A stretch of 64,000 nt of DNA from assembly GCA_021604505.1 (NCBI GenBank), contig BQJC01000001.1, positions 1,536,264 to 1,600,263 on the forward strand, in the 5' to 3' direction. Below the pieces are notes generated by a model. That model worked only from the letters and a program-made list of their open reading frames with translations. It had not been told where the DNA came from and did no database searches. Shown piece by piece: positions 61,975-64,000 of this stretch. Numbering within the stretch: the stretch's first letter is position 1; every line of letters starts with the position of its first letter. This stretch comes from Nitrospinaceae bacterium. Lineage in GTDB: Bacteria > Nitrospinota > Nitrospinia > Nitrospinales > VA-1. Position numbers and translations under genes: made by a program.

Positions 61975-63177
61975 ATGAAAACAAAAGATTATATCCGACT
62001 GGAGAACCAATACGGAGCTAAGAATTACAAGCCGCTGGACGTGGTCCTCAACCGCGGCGAAGGCATCTGGGTCTGGGACGTGAACGGCAAAAAATACATG
62101 GATTGCCTGTCCTCCTATTCCGCCGTCAACCAGGGCCATTGCCACCCCAGAATCCTCGCGGCGCTCACGAAACAGGCGGAAAACCTGACCCTTGTCTCCA
62201 GAGCCTTCAGAAACGACCAGCTGGGGCCGTTTTATGAAGAAATCTGCCGGCGGACGCAATCCCACAGCGTTTTGCCCATGAACAGCGGCGCGGAAGCCGT
62301 GGAATCCGCCATCAAAGCCGTGCGCAAATGGGGCTATGAGATGAAAAAAGTCGCCCCGGACAAAGCCGAGATCATCGTCTGCGAGAACAACTTTCACGGC
62401 AGAACCCTGACCATTATCAGCTTCAGCAGTGAACCCGCCTATAAAGACGGATACGCCCCGTTCACCCCCGGATTCAAAATCATCCCTTTCGGAGACGCAG
62501 AATCCCTGGAAAAAGCCATTACCCCGAACACCGTGGCGTTTCTGGTGGAGCCCATTCAAGGCGAAGGCGGAGTCATCGTGCCGCCGCCGGGCTACTTGAA
62601 AGCCGTCCGCGAAATCTGCACCAGGCACGACGTGATTCTCATCCTCGACGAGATCCAGACCGGGCTGGGCCGAACGGGCAAACTGTTCGCCGAAGAGCAC
62701 GAAGGCATCCAATCCGACCTCACCCTGGTGGGCAAAGCCCTATCGGGCGGATTTTATCCGGTCTCCGCCGTGCTGTCGAATAAGGAAGTATTGGGCGTGT
62801 TCAAGCCCGGCGATCATGGCAGCACCTTTGGCGGCAATCCGCTGGGCTGTGCCGTGGCCCGAGAAGCCCTTAAAATTTTGTTCGAAGAAAAGATGATCGA
62901 AAACTCCGCCGTGCAGGGGGAATATTTTCAAAAGAAGCTGAAGGAGATCCGGTCGCCGCATGTCAAAGAGGTGCGCGGCAAAGGATTATTGATCGGCGTG
63001 GAACTGAAACCCGAAGCCGGAGGCGCGAGGAAGTTCTGCGAAACCCTGCTTGAGAAAGGCCTGCTGTGCAAAGAAACCCACGAAAACGTCATCCGCTTCG
63101 CCCCTCCCCTGATCATCCAGAAAAACGAGATCGACTGGGCCCTGGAAAGAATTGAGGGGGTTTTGGCTTTACCATAA
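61975..63177 (+). CDS. rocD: Ornithine aminotransferase
   Basis: The 400-residue fold-type I PLP enzyme converts ornithine plus 2-oxoglutarate to glutamate semialdehyde and glutamate. The start [20 protein letters not shown] aligns with known ornithine aminotransferases, followed by [32 protein letters not shown] and the PLP-Lys in [17 protein letters not shown]. The frame is open to an ATG at 61921; the ATG at 61975 is chosen on family length. It diverges from the chlorite dismutase-like gene. Confidence 0.92.
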   Translation: MKTKDYIRLENQYGAKNYKPLDVVLNRGEGIWVWDVNGKKYMDCLSSYSAVNQGHCHPRILAALTKQAENLTLVSRAFRNDQLGPFYEEICRRTQSHSVLPMNSGAEAVESAIKAVRKWGYEMKKVAPDKAEIIVCENNFHGRTLTIISFSSEPAYKDGYAPFTPGFKIIPFGDAESLEKAITPNTVAFLVEPIQGEGGVIVPPPGYLKAVREICTRHDVILILDEIQTGLGRTGKLFAEEHEGIQSDLTLVGKALSGGFYPVSAVLSNKEVLGVFKPGDHGSTFGGNPLGCAVAREALKILFEEKMIENSAVQGEYFQKKLKEIRSPHVKEVRGKGLLIGVELKPEAGGARKFCETLLEKGLLCKETHENVIRFAPPLIIQKNEIDWALERIEGVLALP

Positions 63178-63281
63178 AGCAAAATTTGGGTTACATTTAG
63201 GTTCGCAAAAAAAACTGCAATGATAGAAGGTACAAAAATTAAAATTAAGAAGATACCTGACTACTTTTATAGAGATAAGAT

Positions 63282-63878
63282 ATGAATGTAGAGAGATTGA
63301 TAGGATTGATTGAAATTCTTCTTAAAAATGAAAAGGAAATAAATATTCAGGAGAACTTAACCCAATTAAATACCGCACTAACAAATTTTGTTGCGACTCC
63401 TTCGGAACCGTCCTATCAAATTGAAGTTTCAGAAAAGGTAGAGGATTTAGAAAAAAACGTTTCTAAGATGGTAGAAATGTACGATCCACCCCAGATGAGG
63501 CTTTTAGATAGAATTGGGGCTCTTGAGTATTTTGGAGAAAAAGTCGTCCAAAACATAAAAGAGACCATACGAGAAAATTCAATGACTCCTGCTGTTGTAG
63601 AGGAAGCAGTGCGGGACCTCTTGAAAAATCGTGAGAATTATATAGAAACATTAAACATAACCTATGAAAGCCTAACTGCATTAAATATTGAAGCGGACTA
63701 CTTAGAAGAGGGAAGTGCTGAAATAGGGTTTCAACTTCCACGAGATATTTTCAAAAATGAGTTAGACGGTCTTATCAAAGAACTGCGAGTGCTTAAACGA
63801 ATAATTCGTGCCTTCTCCGAAGTTTCTACTGGTTCAGTTGAGCCGATTGAAATAAGACAGGGTCAATCCCTTTTTTAG
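63282..63878 (+). CDS. AT-rich hypothetical helical protein
   Basis: The 198-residue product is predicted almost wholly helical with coiled-coil stretches (SEKVEDLEKNVSKMVEMYD, ELDGLIKELRVLKRIIRAF). No signal peptide or membrane helix and no family recognised. Base composition is much more AT-rich than ornithine aminotransferase before it, suggesting acquisition. No repeat or integrase gene was seen next to it; the last 120 bases of the window hold nothing recognised. Confidence 0.6.
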   Translation: MNVERLIGLIEILLKNEKEINIQENLTQLNTALTNFVATPSEPSYQIEVSEKVEDLEKNVSKMVEMYDPPQMRLLDRIGALEYFGEKVVQNIKETIRENSMTPAVVEEAVRDLLKNRENYIETLNITYESLTALNIEADYLEEGSAEIGFQLPRDIFKNELDGLIKELRVLKRIIRAFSEVSTGSVEPIEIRQGQSLF

Positions 63879-64000
63879 TTGAAATTGAACAATCCCCCAC
63901 CACGTATTTGATACCTTTGACCAATCCCAATCGCGCTTCCTCCATAATTTTATACAGGCAAAAAAGCCTCGCTCAAATTCCTAAAGATAACTTGGAACAG

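Overview
The window reads as ordinary chromosome of a Gram-negative bacterium of mid GC. Envelope and regulatory clues are a lipoprotein, a SPOR-domain protein, a bactofilin-domain protein, sigma-54 control and a class I adenylate cyclase-like protein. A protochlorophyllide-reductase-type helical domain fused to a chlorite dismutase-family domain, several propeller/LRR/pentapeptide repeat proteins and dense biosynthetic operons would fit a Nitrospinota (Nitrospina-like) genome. That placement is inference; there is no rRNA or tRNA gene in the window to test it.

Layout. 1-3.6 kb: trpE-trpG-trpD-trpC on the minus strand, trpC cut by the window edge. 3.8-7.8 kb: two related beta-propeller genes and an LRR gene, with an AT-rich foreign-looking gene between the propellers bracketed by an inverted pair of a ~55-60 bp repeat. 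8.1-20.2 kb: a MoxR/DUF58/Bat (aerotolerance-type) cluster, interrupted by a Bax-inhibitor-1 family gene and ending in a molybdopterin oxidoreductase. 20.3-25.0 kb (minus): two response regulators, an XRE regulator, a stand-alone HD hydrolase of the RelA/SpoT type, an esterase and an AmpG-like permease. 25.3-31.0 kb: MotB-like, class I adenylate cyclase-like, MotA-like, pentapeptide-repeat and DUF2784 genes. 31.0-33.1 kb: a lipoprotein with an FGE/SUMF fold and a Reg_prop propeller. 33.1-35.9 kb: repeats and an AT-rich accessory segment with an MscS-family channel. 36-45.8 kb: alr, pyrD, a SPOR protein, a cation antiporter, a bactofilin-TPR fusion, rph and a basic/pentapeptide protein. 45.9-51.1 kb (minus): a DnaE-type polymerase, nth and a solute-binding protein.

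51.2-56.5 kb is the most self-contained system. A five-gene minus-strand cluster (secreted protein, DoxX, intradiol dioxygenase-like protein, cytochrome b561, YgiD-like extradiol dioxygenase) is preceded by a near-consensus sigma-54 promoter. A divergent sigma-54 activator lies beyond tandem 14-bp palindromes placed where enhancer sites should be. 56.8-60.8 kb: ilvH-ilvC-psd-pssA-accD. 60.8-63.9 kb: the PCP_red-chlorite dismutase fusion, ornithine aminotransferase and an AT-rich orphan gene.

No CRISPR array, rRNA, tRNA, transposase or integrase was found. The accessory content consists of short dispersed repeats and a few AT-rich orphan genes.
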